Positions 1 to 7,312 of a stretch of DNA of 11,910 nt are shown piece after piece (position 1 is the stretch's first letter; each line of letters begins with the position of its first letter). The position numbers and the translations under genes were made by a program. The stretch covers positions 1-11,910 of the forward strand of contig CACXGS010000013.1 of NCBI GenBank assembly GCA_902767195.1, in the 5' to 3' direction. Under the pieces are notes generated by a model. It searched no databases. It was not told the origin of the DNA and worked only from the letters and a program-made list of their open reading frames with translations. This DNA is from an uncultured Lachnospiraceae bacterium. GTDB lineage: Bacteria; Bacillota_A; Clostridia; Lachnospirales; Lachnospiraceae.

Positions 1-844
1 ACGTAATGACCGAAGCAAGCAGTATCTTACAGTACTTCATGATCCGGAACATTTAAAGCTTTCTGCCGGACCTGAAGAGCCTCTTACGATTAAGAATGAT
101 GAGAGTTCCTATATCTCCTTTGGAAGCAAGGAAGGAGCCGGACATTTTGTCATAATCAGAGACGGCAACTGTTTCCGGATCATGGACCAGAACACTCTGA
201 AATACCTCTACCAGGACGAAGACGGCATTATGCGTCTTTCCTCTGACATCAGGCACAGTGCCACTTTCCGCTTCTACCGTACCAGAAAGGCCATTCAGAA
301 ACACGTTCTGCGCAATTTCTGCCAGTATGATCCTGACTGGGCACATTATCATTACGGAATCGGGGAAAAGAAAAAAGTCGAGCACGGCAATTACTCGACT
401 TCCGGATGTGGTATTCTGGCTGCTTTTAATGCCATTTACGGTGTAACCGGCGTACTCCCTGATGTTTTTGAGATGGGAAAATATGCTTCGGAAGAACATT
501 TCCGCATCGAAGGTGCCGGTACGGACAGCTCCTTCTTCTATGCCTGCGCTGCCAGGTTCGGATACAAATACGGTTTCCGCTATGACGGCAGCAGTGATTC
601 CTTCGAGGACCTTGAAGAGAAACTTCATTCCGGAGATACGGCGGTTGCCTACCTGCCGGGTCATTATGCCGCCATTGTCTCCCACAGCCGTGTCAGGGAC
701 AAGTTCCTTCTGCTGGATTCCCACAAGATTGCGGCCAGAGGCACCTCCGAGTGGGGCAACTGGGTGAGCAAAGAGGATTTATCCACCGGAAGACTGCAGG
801 TACAGACCTTCTATTTCTTTAAAAGATTACGGGATTTTGACTGA
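1..844 (+). CDS. C39-like (papain-fold) cysteine peptidase family protein, 5'-truncated by window edge
   Basis: The reading frame is open from base 2 to the TGA at 842-844. The first in-frame ATG (182) is therefore probably internal and the true start lies left of the window. At least 280 residues are visible. Counting from the Met at 182, the motif TSGCG puts a Cys at residue 76, PGHYAAIV puts a His at residue 161, and LLLDS puts an Asp at residue 179. This Cys-His-Asp order and spacing, with small residues around the Cys, is typical of C39-like (Peptidase_C39_2) papain-fold domains. The stretch before residue 60 is hydrophilic and I recognise nothing in it. No signal peptide can be judged because the N-terminus is missing. 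The natural substrate is unknown. Members of this fold include bacteriocin-leader peptidases and many uncharacterised proteins, and no ABC exporter domain is seen here. The fold assignment is fairly likely; the enzymatic role is inference. Confidence 0.6.
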   Translation, partial: RNDRSKQYLTVLHDPEHLKLSAGPEEPLTIKNDESSYISFGSKEGAGHFVIIRDGNCFRIMDQNTLKYLYQDEDGIMRLSSDIRHSATFRFYRTRKAIQKHVLRNFCQYDPDWAHYHYGIGEKKKVEHGNYSTSGCGILAAFNAIYGVTGVLPDVFEMGKYASEEHFRIEGAGTDSSFFYACAARFGYKYGFRYDGSSDSFEDLEEKLHSGDTAVAYLPGHYAAIVSHSRVRDKFLLLDSHKIAARGTSEWGNWVSKEDLSTGRLQVQTFYFFKRLRDFD

Positions 845-873
845 TTATTATAATGAATACTACCATTTTTCTC

Positions 874-902
874 TTGTGAAATTCCAGATAAGACAGTATA
901 AT
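874..902 (+). promoter_or_regulatory. Sigma-A type promoter for the HEFTH-motif gene
   Basis: A perfect -10 box TATAAT (897-902) is preceded by TTGTGA (874-879) with a 17-base spacer. Transcription would start near 908-910, giving a leader of about 24 nt. The leader carries AGGGAGGAG at 917-925, six bases before the ATG at 932. The gene can therefore be transcribed independently of the upstream peptidase gene. Confidence 0.7.
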
Positions 903-931
903 AAAATTGATATATTAGGGAGGAGTCTGTC

Positions 932-1816
932 ATGAATCTGGTACAGATCAATGAATTGTGGGATGAATTTAAGAAGAGATATGATATCGATCCCGATATC
1001 CACATCTCAGACGTCTGCTACGACAGCCCTGAGAATGTGGAGGGAAGTTTCGATCTTTTTGAATTACTGGAGGGGAAGTATGTCCTTCATCTGAGCCCGC
1101 GTTTCCATCTGTACAGCGAAGACTATGTGAAGTTCATCCTTTTCCATGAGTTTACCCATTTCTATGATTTCATCAAATGTGATATCGAAGACCAGAAGGA
1201 CTTTTTCATCTACATGAATGCCTACTCGGAATTTCACGCCTGCCGGATTACCCTGGCCCGTTTTATTGAGCAGCTGACCGTAGACACCTTCGATATCGAC
1301 AAGATTCAGATTCCGGGACCCTTCAAGCAGATCTCTGTCCGCAAGCTCATTACTGAGGCTCTTTACCGGGTCAAATACAGTTACATCACATTTTTGACAA
1401 CTTATGACCCTGCGGATTTTGTGGCTACTTTCCGGCAGCTCATGTATCTCTATGGCTACCTCTCTCTTTTCGAGCAGGATGAGACCATGGTTCGCCAGTC
1501 ACTGGCTTTCATTAATCTGGAAAGCGAAGATTATTTTACTCTTTTCATGGAGCTCCGCAAGGATGACCGTGATATTGATGAGATTCTGCGTCTTACCAGA
1601 GAGATCTACAATGACGCTTTCCTTATGTTCATCCGGGAGTTCATCCGGAGGAATTACGAAGACCTCTATGACGAAGAAGAGCTTGAGAATCTGACCAAAG
1701 ATAATTACGAGGAATATATCGAGTTCCTGGATGAAAAGAAAAAAGAGTTTGACCTGTCTAAGGCAGCCTTTGAAGTACATTTCCACATGAATTACGGGCA
1801 CTCCATGTTTGTCTGA
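932..1816 (+). CDS. Uncharacterised protein with HEFTH zinc-metallopeptidase-like motif
   Basis: This 294-residue protein does not match a named family that I recognise. The segment LFHEFTHFYDF puts an HExxH motif at residues 72-76. A second motif, AYSEFHAC, follows with Glu100, 24 residues after the second His. HExxH plus a downstream Glu is the zinc-ligand pattern of gluzincin-type peptidases (M48/M78-like), so a metal-dependent peptidase-like fold is plausible. The N-terminal 60 residues are acidic and precede the motif helix. The C-terminal half is predicted to be mostly helical and is very acidic, ending in a Glu/Lys-rich segment (about 230-285). No signal peptide or membrane segment is evident, so it is probably cytosolic. 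The start at 932 is fixed by a strong RBS at 917-925. It converges on proB with 10 bases between stops. The function is unknown; the catalytic assignment is inference from the motif. Confidence 0.8.
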   Translation: MNLVQINELWDEFKKRYDIDPDIHISDVCYDSPENVEGSFDLFELLEGKYVLHLSPRFHLYSEDYVKFILFHEFTHFYDFIKCDIEDQKDFFIYMNAYSEFHACRITLARFIEQLTVDTFDIDKIQIPGPFKQISVRKLITEALYRVKYSYITFLTTYDPADFVATFRQLMYLYGYLSLFEQDETMVRQSLAFINLESEDYFTLFMELRKDDRDIDEILRLTREIYNDAFLMFIREFIRRNYEDLYDEEELENLTKDNYEEYIEFLDEKKKEFDLSKAAFEVHFHMNYGHSMFV

Positions 1817-1826
1817 TGATTTCCTC

Positions 1827-2594
1827 TTATTTTTTACCCAGGAACCTGGTGCCTGCCTTTTTACCCTCGAGGATGTCATAGAGGATATCGGGATTCTTTC
1901 CGTTGGCAATCACCATGTCGATGCCCTGAGCCGTCACGGTTTCGGCGGCACCGATCTTGGTCACCATTCCTCCTACACTTAAGGATGTCCCTTTGTTGCC
2001 TGCAAGTTTTTTGATATCTTCCGTGATTTCTGCAACTACATCAAGTTTTTCCGCCTCGGGATCATCCCGGGGATCTTTTGTATACAGGCCGTCGATATCA
2101 CTGAGTATGATCAGTAAATCTGCTTGTGTCCGACAGGCCACGATCGCACCCAGACTGTCATTATCGCCCAGAGCGATCTCTTCTGTTGCAATGACGTCAT
2201 TCTCATTAATAACAGGAATGGCGCCCAGATCCGTAAGACAATTCATGGTAGCAGTAAAATTCTCCACGTTCACCGGGTCGTCAAAATCCTTTCCGGTCAT
2301 CAGAATCTGTGCCACGATATGATTATTATCCCGGAATAGTTTGTCATACATATACATAAGTTCACATTGACCCACAGCGGCCGCCGCCTGTTTGGTAGCC
2401 ATGTCTTCCGGTCTGCCCTTCAGGTTCAGTTTACCCACACCCATTCCAATGGCTCCGGAAGATACAAGGATCAGATCATGACCCGCATTCTTAATGTCGC
2501 TCAGCACCTTGACCAGCTTCTCCACTCTTCTGATATGGAGTCTTCCTGTAGGATGCGTCAATGTTGAAGTCCCCAGTTTCACAACGATTCTCAT
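1827..2594 (-). CDS. proB: Glutamate 5-kinase, short form without PUA domain
   Basis: ProB phosphorylates L-glutamate with ATP to gamma-glutamyl phosphate, the first step of proline synthesis. The 255-residue protein is a single amino-acid-kinase domain. VVKLGTS (4-10) is the ATP-phosphate loop, LVSSGAIGMG (43-52) the glutamate-binding loop, NENDVIATEE...GDND (130-146) the substrate/Mg loop, LSDIDGLYTKDP (164-175) the nucleotide loop, and GGMVTKIGAAE (208-218) closes the active site. The C-terminal PUA domain of the roughly 370-residue enterobacterial enzyme is absent, as in many Firmicutes. I place the start at 2594 (MRIVVKLG) rather than an upstream in-frame ATG because GAGGAG (2601-2606) lies six bases before it and the family begins there. 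It follows the ABC-F gene by 61 bases and is the last gene of the leftward series. The usual partner proA is not in this window. Confidence 0.95.
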   Translation of the reverse strand: MRIVVKLGTSTLTHPTGRLHIRRVEKLVKVLSDIKNAGHDLILVSSGAIGMGVGKLNLKGRPEDMATKQAAAAVGQCELMYMYDKLFRDNNHIVAQILMTGKDFDDPVNVENFTATMNCLTDLGAIPVINENDVIATEEIALGDNDSLGAIVACRTQADLLIILSDIDGLYTKDPRDDPEAEKLDVVAEITEDIKKLAGNKGTSLSVGGMVTKIGAAETVTAQGIDMVIANGKNPDILYDILEGKKAGTRFLGKK

Positions 2595-2624
2595 AATTTT
2601 CTCCTCTTTATCAATCAGGAATAT

Positions 2625-2644
2625 CCCGGCCTTTCCGCGCCGGG
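2625..2644 (-). other. GC-rich intergenic stem-loop between ABC-F gene and proB
   Basis: CCCGGC (2625-2630) and GCCGGG (2639-2644) form a six-bp all-GC stem with an eight-base loop in the 61-base gap upstream of proB. On the minus strand it is followed by ATATTCC rather than a T-run, so it is not a standard intrinsic terminator. It could stabilise or partially attenuate the message ahead of proB; that is inference. Confidence 0.35.
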
Positions 2645-2655
2645 TTCTATCATTA

Positions 2656-4518
2656 TCAGGCATCCCGGTAACCGGCAAATGCTTTCTGATAGTCTATCCA
2701 TTTATCATACCAGAAAAGGGTTTTATCCAGAAGATCCTTCTCCAGAAATCGGAATTCTTCCGTTTCCTCCCAGGTTCTGATCATGTATTCATTCAGCCTT
2801 TCCTCCGCCTCTCTCATCTGTCGGAGCGCCAGTTGTAACTGCCAGTCCGTATAGGACTGTTCGGTACTAAAGCGGGCTGACTGGTGTCTCTCTTTCTTTG
2901 GAACAGCGTGCAGACTTTCCACCAGCAGAGTATTCTCTGCCTCAACCGGAGAGAGACCACTTTCCCCACCTTCTTCTCTCTTCCTCATCCTTTCCAGATA
3001 ATGCTCATACCCGAAGGGGTACCAGGAAACACTGTCTCTGTCTAGAATAAGAAGACTTTCCGCCACCTGCCTCAGGAAATAGCGGTCATGAGTGACGAAG
3101 ACCAGAGTCCCGGTATAAGACTGCAGGGCTGATTCAATAGTTTCTCTGGCAGGGATATCCATGTGGTTTGTAGGTTCATCCAAAAGGAGCAGGTTGGGAC
3201 GGCTCTCCAGCAGCTGCGCCAGCTTCAGCCTTCCTTTCTCACCACCGGATAAAGCAGAGACGGGTTTCATGACCTCGTCCCCGGAAAAAAGGTAATGCCC
3301 CAGGCTACTTCGAAGCTCTCCCTCATCAAGGTCCGGAAACTTTTCCCGATACCAGGAAAGTACCGTATGGGTTTTTCCATTCCTGTCAAAAGTCTCAAGC
3401 CCGGCGGATACCTGCTGATCATAGTATCCCGTCTCAATACCGTTTCCTGTCTGCAGGGTTCCGGAAAGGGGTGGAAGAATGCCAGCCAGTGTTTTCATCA
3501 GAGTGCTCTTCCCGATACCATTCTCCCCGATCACTCCCACCTTTCTTCCTCTTCTGAGGGAGTAATCCAGACGGAGGACGGGTTGGTCTTTCAGGTAACC
3601 GATCACAAGGTCTTTGGCCATCAGAACCTGCTTGCTTCCCTTTTTTTGAGGGATGATCTTGTCCGGAAAATGAAAAACCTGTTCATCGCGAGGCTTTTCG
3701 ACAATCTCCATCCGGTCCAGATAGCTCTTTTTGGAACGGGCCATGGAAGCCTTCTTCGGCTTATGTTTAAAACGTTCAATCTGCTGTGTCAGCCGATGGA
3801 TCTCCTCCTGCTGGGCCTTATAGCGTTTCCAGCGGGCTTCTGTTATTTCCTGCTTCTTTTTTCGAAAAGCTGTATAATTTCCCGGATACCGTTCTATTCT
3901 TCTGCCTTCGATCTCACAGACATATTCCGCGGTCTGATCAAGAAAAAAGCGGTCATGGGATACCATAACCACCGCCCCGGGATATTCTCTGATGGCAGAT
4001 TCCACAAAGCGTGTCGTCTCAATATCCAGATGGTTGGTGGGTTCATCCAGAAGAAGTATATCCGGCCTGGTCAGAAAAAGCCGGATCAGGGCAATCTTCG
4101 TCTGCTCTCCTCCTGAAAAACAGGAAATGGGCTTTTTCATATCATCCAGAGCAAAACCCATCCCTGTAAAGATCCTGCGGAACTCCTGCTCCCTGTCAAA
4201 CCTTTCTCTGGAATAGGGGTCCTCATCGTCGAAAAGGGTCTCCATTTCCATGACAACGGTTCTGCTCTTATCCCGGAAAGGCTGCTGCTCCAGCATGCCG
4301 ATACTGACATTTTCTGCCGTCCAGATGACCGATTGAAACAACTTGTCATCCTGATCCGGCAGGATCCTGCCGGCAATCAGCTTAAGAAGCGTGGTCTTCC
4401 CGCAGCCGTTCTTCCCCACTACCGCAATCTTTTCTTTTCCTCTTATTTCAAAATGTATATGGTCAAGAATCAGCTCTCCTCCCAGAGAGACACTTCCCTC
4501 CCGGATTTGGTAAAGCAT
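2656..4518 (-). CDS. ABC-F family ATPase (translation/ribosome-associated type)
   Basis: ABC-F proteins are soluble tandem ATPases that bind the ribosomal E site and relieve stalling or protect against antibiotics; they are not transporters. This 620-residue protein has two nucleotide-binding domains. Domain 1 has Walker A GKNGCGKT (35-42), signature FSGGEQ (134-139), Walker B LLLDEPTNHLD (155-165) and SHDR (187-190). Domain 2 has Walker A GENGIGKST (331-339), signature LSGGE (423-427), LLLDEPTNHMD (444-454) and THDR (476-479). Between them lies a charged linker (about 195-290) rich in Lys and Arg, where the ribosome-contacting arm lies in this family. A helical, charged C-terminal tail (about 515-620) follows. 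No membrane segments are seen. The ATG lies three bases after the hydF stop, and its RBS (GGAG, 4526-4529) sits inside the last hydF codons, suggesting translational coupling. Whether it is a housekeeping (Uup/YfmR-like) or an antibiotic-resistance member cannot be decided here. Confidence 0.92.
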   Translation of the reverse strand: MLYQIREGSVSLGGELILDHIHFEIRGKEKIAVVGKNGCGKTTLLKLIAGRILPDQDDKLFQSVIWTAENVSIGMLEQQPFRDKSRTVVMEMETLFDDEDPYSRERFDREQEFRRIFTGMGFALDDMKKPISCFSGGEQTKIALIRLFLTRPDILLLDEPTNHLDIETTRFVESAIREYPGAVVMVSHDRFFLDQTAEYVCEIEGRRIERYPGNYTAFRKKKQEITEARWKRYKAQQEEIHRLTQQIERFKHKPKKASMARSKKSYLDRMEIVEKPRDEQVFHFPDKIIPQKKGSKQVLMAKDLVIGYLKDQPVLRLDYSLRRGRKVGVIGENGIGKSTLMKTLAGILPPLSGTLQTGNGIETGYYDQQVSAGLETFDRNGKTHTVLSWYREKFPDLDEGELRSSLGHYLFSGDEVMKPVSALSGGEKGRLKLAQLLESRPNLLLLDEPTNHMDIPARETIESALQSYTGTLVFVTHDRYFLRQVAESLLILDRDSVSWYPFGYEHYLERMRKREEGGESGLSPVEAENTLLVESLHAVPKKERHQSARFSTEQSYTDWQLQLALRQMREAEERLNEYMIRTWEETEEFRFLEKDLLDKTLFWYDKWIDYQKAFAGYRDA

Positions 4519-4521
4519 CGT

Positions 4522-5736
4522 TTATCTCCATGTTATACTTCTGTCCAGAATCCCCTTCATATGAGCGATTGCCGTTCCGTAATTGGTAAAAGGAATCCCC
4601 TGGTCTCTGGCCCTTTTTCTTCTGGTGTCCACCTCTTTTTCGTTCAGCATGCAGCCTCCACAGTGGATGACCAGCCGGTAATCTGACAGATCTTTGGGAA
4701 ATTCACGGCCGGAACTGGTAGCAATCTGAATATCCTTGCCTGTGTGACTCCTCAGCCATCGGGGCAGCTTCACGGTTCCGATGTCATCGCATTGCCTGTG
4801 ATGCGTACAGCCTTCTGCAATCAGTACCCGGTCTCCGTCCTTTAGGGAATCAATTCTGTGAGCCCCCTCAATGGCATCGGACAGAAATCCCTTGTACCTG
4901 GCCATGAGGATGGAGAAAGAAGTCAGTCTGATATGGTCCGGAACGATTGCTGCCACCTCCTCAAAGACCTGGCTGTCAGTAATCACAAAAGCCGGCGGCT
5001 CAGGCATTCTCTTCATCAGGTCGGAAAGCTCTGTATTGCGCACACAGACGGGGATGGCTCCCGCATCCAGGATATCCCGGATGGTCTGCTGCTGGGGCAG
5101 AATCAGCCTGCCTTTGGGGGCAGCCTTGTCGATAGGAATGACCAGAATGACCAGATCCATGGGTTTGATCAGGTCTCCCACAAGCCTTTTCTCTGCAGCC
5201 TTTTTCACTGCCATGGCTCCGATTTTTTCTTTGAGTGACCAGACATTCTCCCCGGTTTTTGCGCTGACGAAGATCAGCCTGTCCTCTGTAAGACTGGGAA
5301 TCCGTTCCTTTATGGTTTCAAAGGAACGCTCTTCTTCGCCTATGGCATCCGATTTGTTAACTGCCAGAATCCAGGGAATCTCAGATTCGTCAAGCCGGAG
5401 TGCCATCTTTATGTCATCCTCTCCAATCCCTTCCAAAGGATCTGCCACCAGCACGGCAAAATCGCTTTCACCCAGGATATCCTGTGCCCTTTCGACCCTC
5501 AGCCTTCCGAGACTCCCCTCATCATCATATCCGGGAGTGTCAATAATCAGAACAGGACCGACAGGCAGCAGTTCCATCGCTTTTCTCACCGGGTCTGTTG
5601 TAGTTCCCTTTGTGTCGGAAACCACAGCCAGATTCTGCCCGGTGACGGCATTGACCAGGCTGGATTTGCCGGCATTCCTTCTGCCGAAAAATCCGATATG
5701 GATTCTCTCCCCCGAGGGGGTGGTATTCATACTCAT
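4522..5736 (-). CDS. hydF: [FeFe]-hydrogenase H-cluster maturation GTPase HydF
   Basis: HydF is the scaffold GTPase on which the 2Fe subcluster of [FeFe] hydrogenase is assembled with the radical-SAM enzymes HydE and HydG before delivery to HydA. The 404-residue protein has an Era/TrmE-like GTPase domain: P-loop GRRNAGKSS (18-26), GTTT switch (44-47), DTPG (66-69), NKSD (127-130), SAK (158-160). A middle dimerisation region follows, then a C-terminal Fe-S domain with EGCTHH (Cys310, His312, His313) and CGGC (Cys359, Cys362). These are the family's cluster-binding cysteines. I choose the ATG at 5736 because AAGGAG (5743-5748) lies six bases upstream; an in-frame GTG at 5769 would fall in the intergenic hairpin. 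hydE, hydG and a hydrogenase gene are absent from the window, so hydF is separated from its usual partners. It lies 59 bases after trkH. Confidence 0.95.
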   Translation of the reverse strand: MSMNTTPSGERIHIGFFGRRNAGKSSLVNAVTGQNLAVVSDTKGTTTDPVRKAMELLPVGPVLIIDTPGYDDEGSLGRLRVERAQDILGESDFAVLVADPLEGIGEDDIKMALRLDESEIPWILAVNKSDAIGEEERSFETIKERIPSLTEDRLIFVSAKTGENVWSLKEKIGAMAVKKAAEKRLVGDLIKPMDLVILVIPIDKAAPKGRLILPQQQTIRDILDAGAIPVCVRNTELSDLMKRMPEPPAFVITDSQVFEEVAAIVPDHIRLTSFSILMARYKGFLSDAIEGAHRIDSLKDGDRVLIAEGCTHHRQCDDIGTVKLPRWLRSHTGKDIQIATSSGREFPKDLSDYRLVIHCGGCMLNEKEVDTRRKRARDQGIPFTNYGTAIAHMKGILDRSITWR

Positions 5737-5758
5737 AGGCTTCTCCTTATCTATGACA

Positions 5759-5784
5759 GAGACCCACACAACTGCGTGGGTCTC
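5759..5784 (-). other. Intergenic 9-bp stem-loop between trkH and hydF
   Basis: GAGACCCAC (5759-5767) and GTGGGTCTC (5776-5784) form a perfect nine-bp stem with an eight-base loop, 11 bases after the trkH stop. On the minus (coding) strand the sequence after the hairpin is TGTCATAGAT, so there is no U-run and no clear intrinsic terminator. It could be a processing or stability element dividing the trk and hydF parts of the transcript. The T-rich flank is on the plus-strand side, where no gene ends. Confidence 0.45.
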
Positions 5785-5795
5785 ACTCTGTTTCT

Positions 5796-7301
5796 TTACT
5801 TTTTGAGCGCTTTGCCTTTCTGTGGCTTCTTTGTCTTATCGATCTTATTGACCTTCTGTTTGGCCAGTTCTTTCCATATGGAAGGATGGAACAGAATCAG
5901 CAGGGGAAACAGCTCCAGCCTGCCGGCCAGCATGTCAAACATCATGACATACTTGGACAAAGGATGGAAGAAATGAAAATTCATGGTCGGTCCAACCATG
6001 TTAAGACCGGGACCGATGTTATTAATCGTAGCTGCAATAGCCGTGAAATTCGTAACAATATCATTTCCTTCCAGAGAAACGATAAACAATGAACAAACAA
6101 AAATAATGATGTAGGTAATCAGGAACACATTAGTGGCTCTTACCACTTCGTGTTCCACAGCCTTGCCGTCCATCTTGATCTTCTTGATGCTCTTGGGATG
6201 GATATAGGAATTCAGCTCCTTGATCACGGTCTTCAGCATCACAATCAGACGGGAGACCTTGATTCCACCACCCGTACTGCCGGCACAGGCACCGCAGAAC
6301 ATCAGCATAACAAGAAGGGTCCGGCAGGCCACAGACCACTGGTCAAAATCTGCCGTGGCAAATCCCGTAGTAGTAATGATAGAGGCCACCTGGAAAAAGG
6401 CATCCCGGAGAGCTTTTCCAAAGCCCACGGAAGTCTTCATCAGGCTTATGGTAATAAAGGTCACGCTGGAAAGAATAATCAGCAGGTATGCCTGGACTTC
6501 TCTCATCTGCCCGGCTTTTTTGACCTGTTTTAACAGGATATAGTAATAGGCATTAAAGTTAATGCCGAACATAAGCATGAAGACTCCGGTAACCCACTGG
6601 ATATAGGGAGAATAACCGGCAATACTGTCTCCTTTGACACCGAAACCTCCGGTTCCTGCCGTTCCGAATGATGTACAAAGGGCATCAAACAGAGACATTC
6701 TTCCAAGCAGAAGGAAGACCAGCTCGAGCAGAGTCAGTCCCACATAAATATAATATAAAAGCTGGGCTGTATACCGCACCTTGGGTACCAGCTTACCCAC
6801 GGAGGGGCCCGGGCTTTCCGCCTTCATAAGGTTAAATCGGGATCCTCCTCCAAGAGGAATAATGGCCAGCAGGAATACCAGTACGCCCATGCCGCCGATC
6901 CAGTGAGTAAAACTCCTCCAGATCAGAGAACAATGGCTCAGCGCTTCCACATCCTCAAGAATCGAGGAACCGGTCGTAGTAAATCCCGAGATGGTTTCAA
7001 ACAAAGCATCCGTATAGTTTGGAATATCTCCGCAAAGGGTAAAGGGCAATGCCCCGAAAATACTCATGCAAATCCAGCTCAGTGCTGTACTGACACAGCC
7101 TTCTTTGAAATAAAAGACTGTATTCTCCGGCTTCTTTCTGGTCATCAGAATGCCGATAGCCAGACAGATTAAAGCCGTCACCAGGAAATAGAATCCCTCT
7201 CCTTCCCGATAAATCAGTGACGTAATGCAGGGCAGTCCCAGCAGCGCCGCTTCGATCATCAGCACATAACCAAGGATATATCGAACCATTGAACTATTCA
7301 T
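5796..7301 (-). CDS. trkH: Trk-type potassium uptake membrane subunit
   Basis: TrkH is the K+-translocating subunit of the Trk/Ktr system in the cytoplasmic membrane. The 501-residue protein is hydrophobic with about ten membrane segments arranged as four M1-P-M2 repeats. The four pore-loop filter sequences are visible: TTTGSS (108-113), TAGTGGFG (214-221), TTTGFA (310-315) and NNIGPG (427-432). The Gly of each loop lines the K+ pathway. The segment GACAGSTGGGIKV (337-349) matches the intramembrane gating loop of the third repeat. The cytosolic C-terminus is short and strongly basic (Lys-rich from about 478). The ATG at 7301 follows GGAGGG (7306-7311) at close spacing. The trkA stop is only 11 bases upstream, so the two subunits are co-transcribed. 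Length and motifs are normal for the family. Confidence 0.95.
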   Translation of the reverse strand: MNSSMVRYILGYVLMIEAALLGLPCITSLIYREGEGFYFLVTALICLAIGILMTRKKPENTVFYFKEGCVSTALSWICMSIFGALPFTLCGDIPNYTDALFETISGFTTTGSSILEDVEALSHCSLIWRSFTHWIGGMGVLVFLLAIIPLGGGSRFNLMKAESPGPSVGKLVPKVRYTAQLLYYIYVGLTLLELVFLLLGRMSLFDALCTSFGTAGTGGFGVKGDSIAGYSPYIQWVTGVFMLMFGINFNAYYYILLKQVKKAGQMREVQAYLLIILSSVTFITISLMKTSVGFGKALRDAFFQVASIITTTGFATADFDQWSVACRTLLVMLMFCGACAGSTGGGIKVSRLIVMLKTVIKELNSYIHPKSIKKIKMDGKAVEHEVVRATNVFLITYIIIFVCSLFIVSLEGNDIVTNFTAIAATINNIGPGLNMVGPTMNFHFFHPLSKYVMMFDMLAGRLELFPLLILFHPSIWKELAKQKVNKIDKTKKPQKGKALKK

Positions 7302-7312
7302 AGTGCCCTCCG

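Noticed and set aside
53..724. Open frame of 223 codons on the minus strand opposite the peptidase gene
   Set aside because: No recognisable domain. The plus frame is open to the edge and carries the catalytic motifs.
1817..1850. Possible bidirectional terminator between the HEFTH gene and proB
   Set aside because: The CCAGG-AA-CCTGG inverted repeat (1838-1849 region) lies next to TTATTTTTT, but the T-run precedes the hairpin on the plus strand and is an A-run after it on the minus strand, so neither direction has the terminator order.
3295..4116. Open frame of 273 codons on the plus strand opposite the ABC-F gene
   Set aside because: Antisense shadow of a gene with two complete ATPase domains.
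4871..5806. Long open frame (311 codons) on the plus strand opposite hydF
   Set aside because: It is Ser-rich and low in complexity, as expected for the antisense of a biased coding sequence. HydF has complete motifs and RBS.
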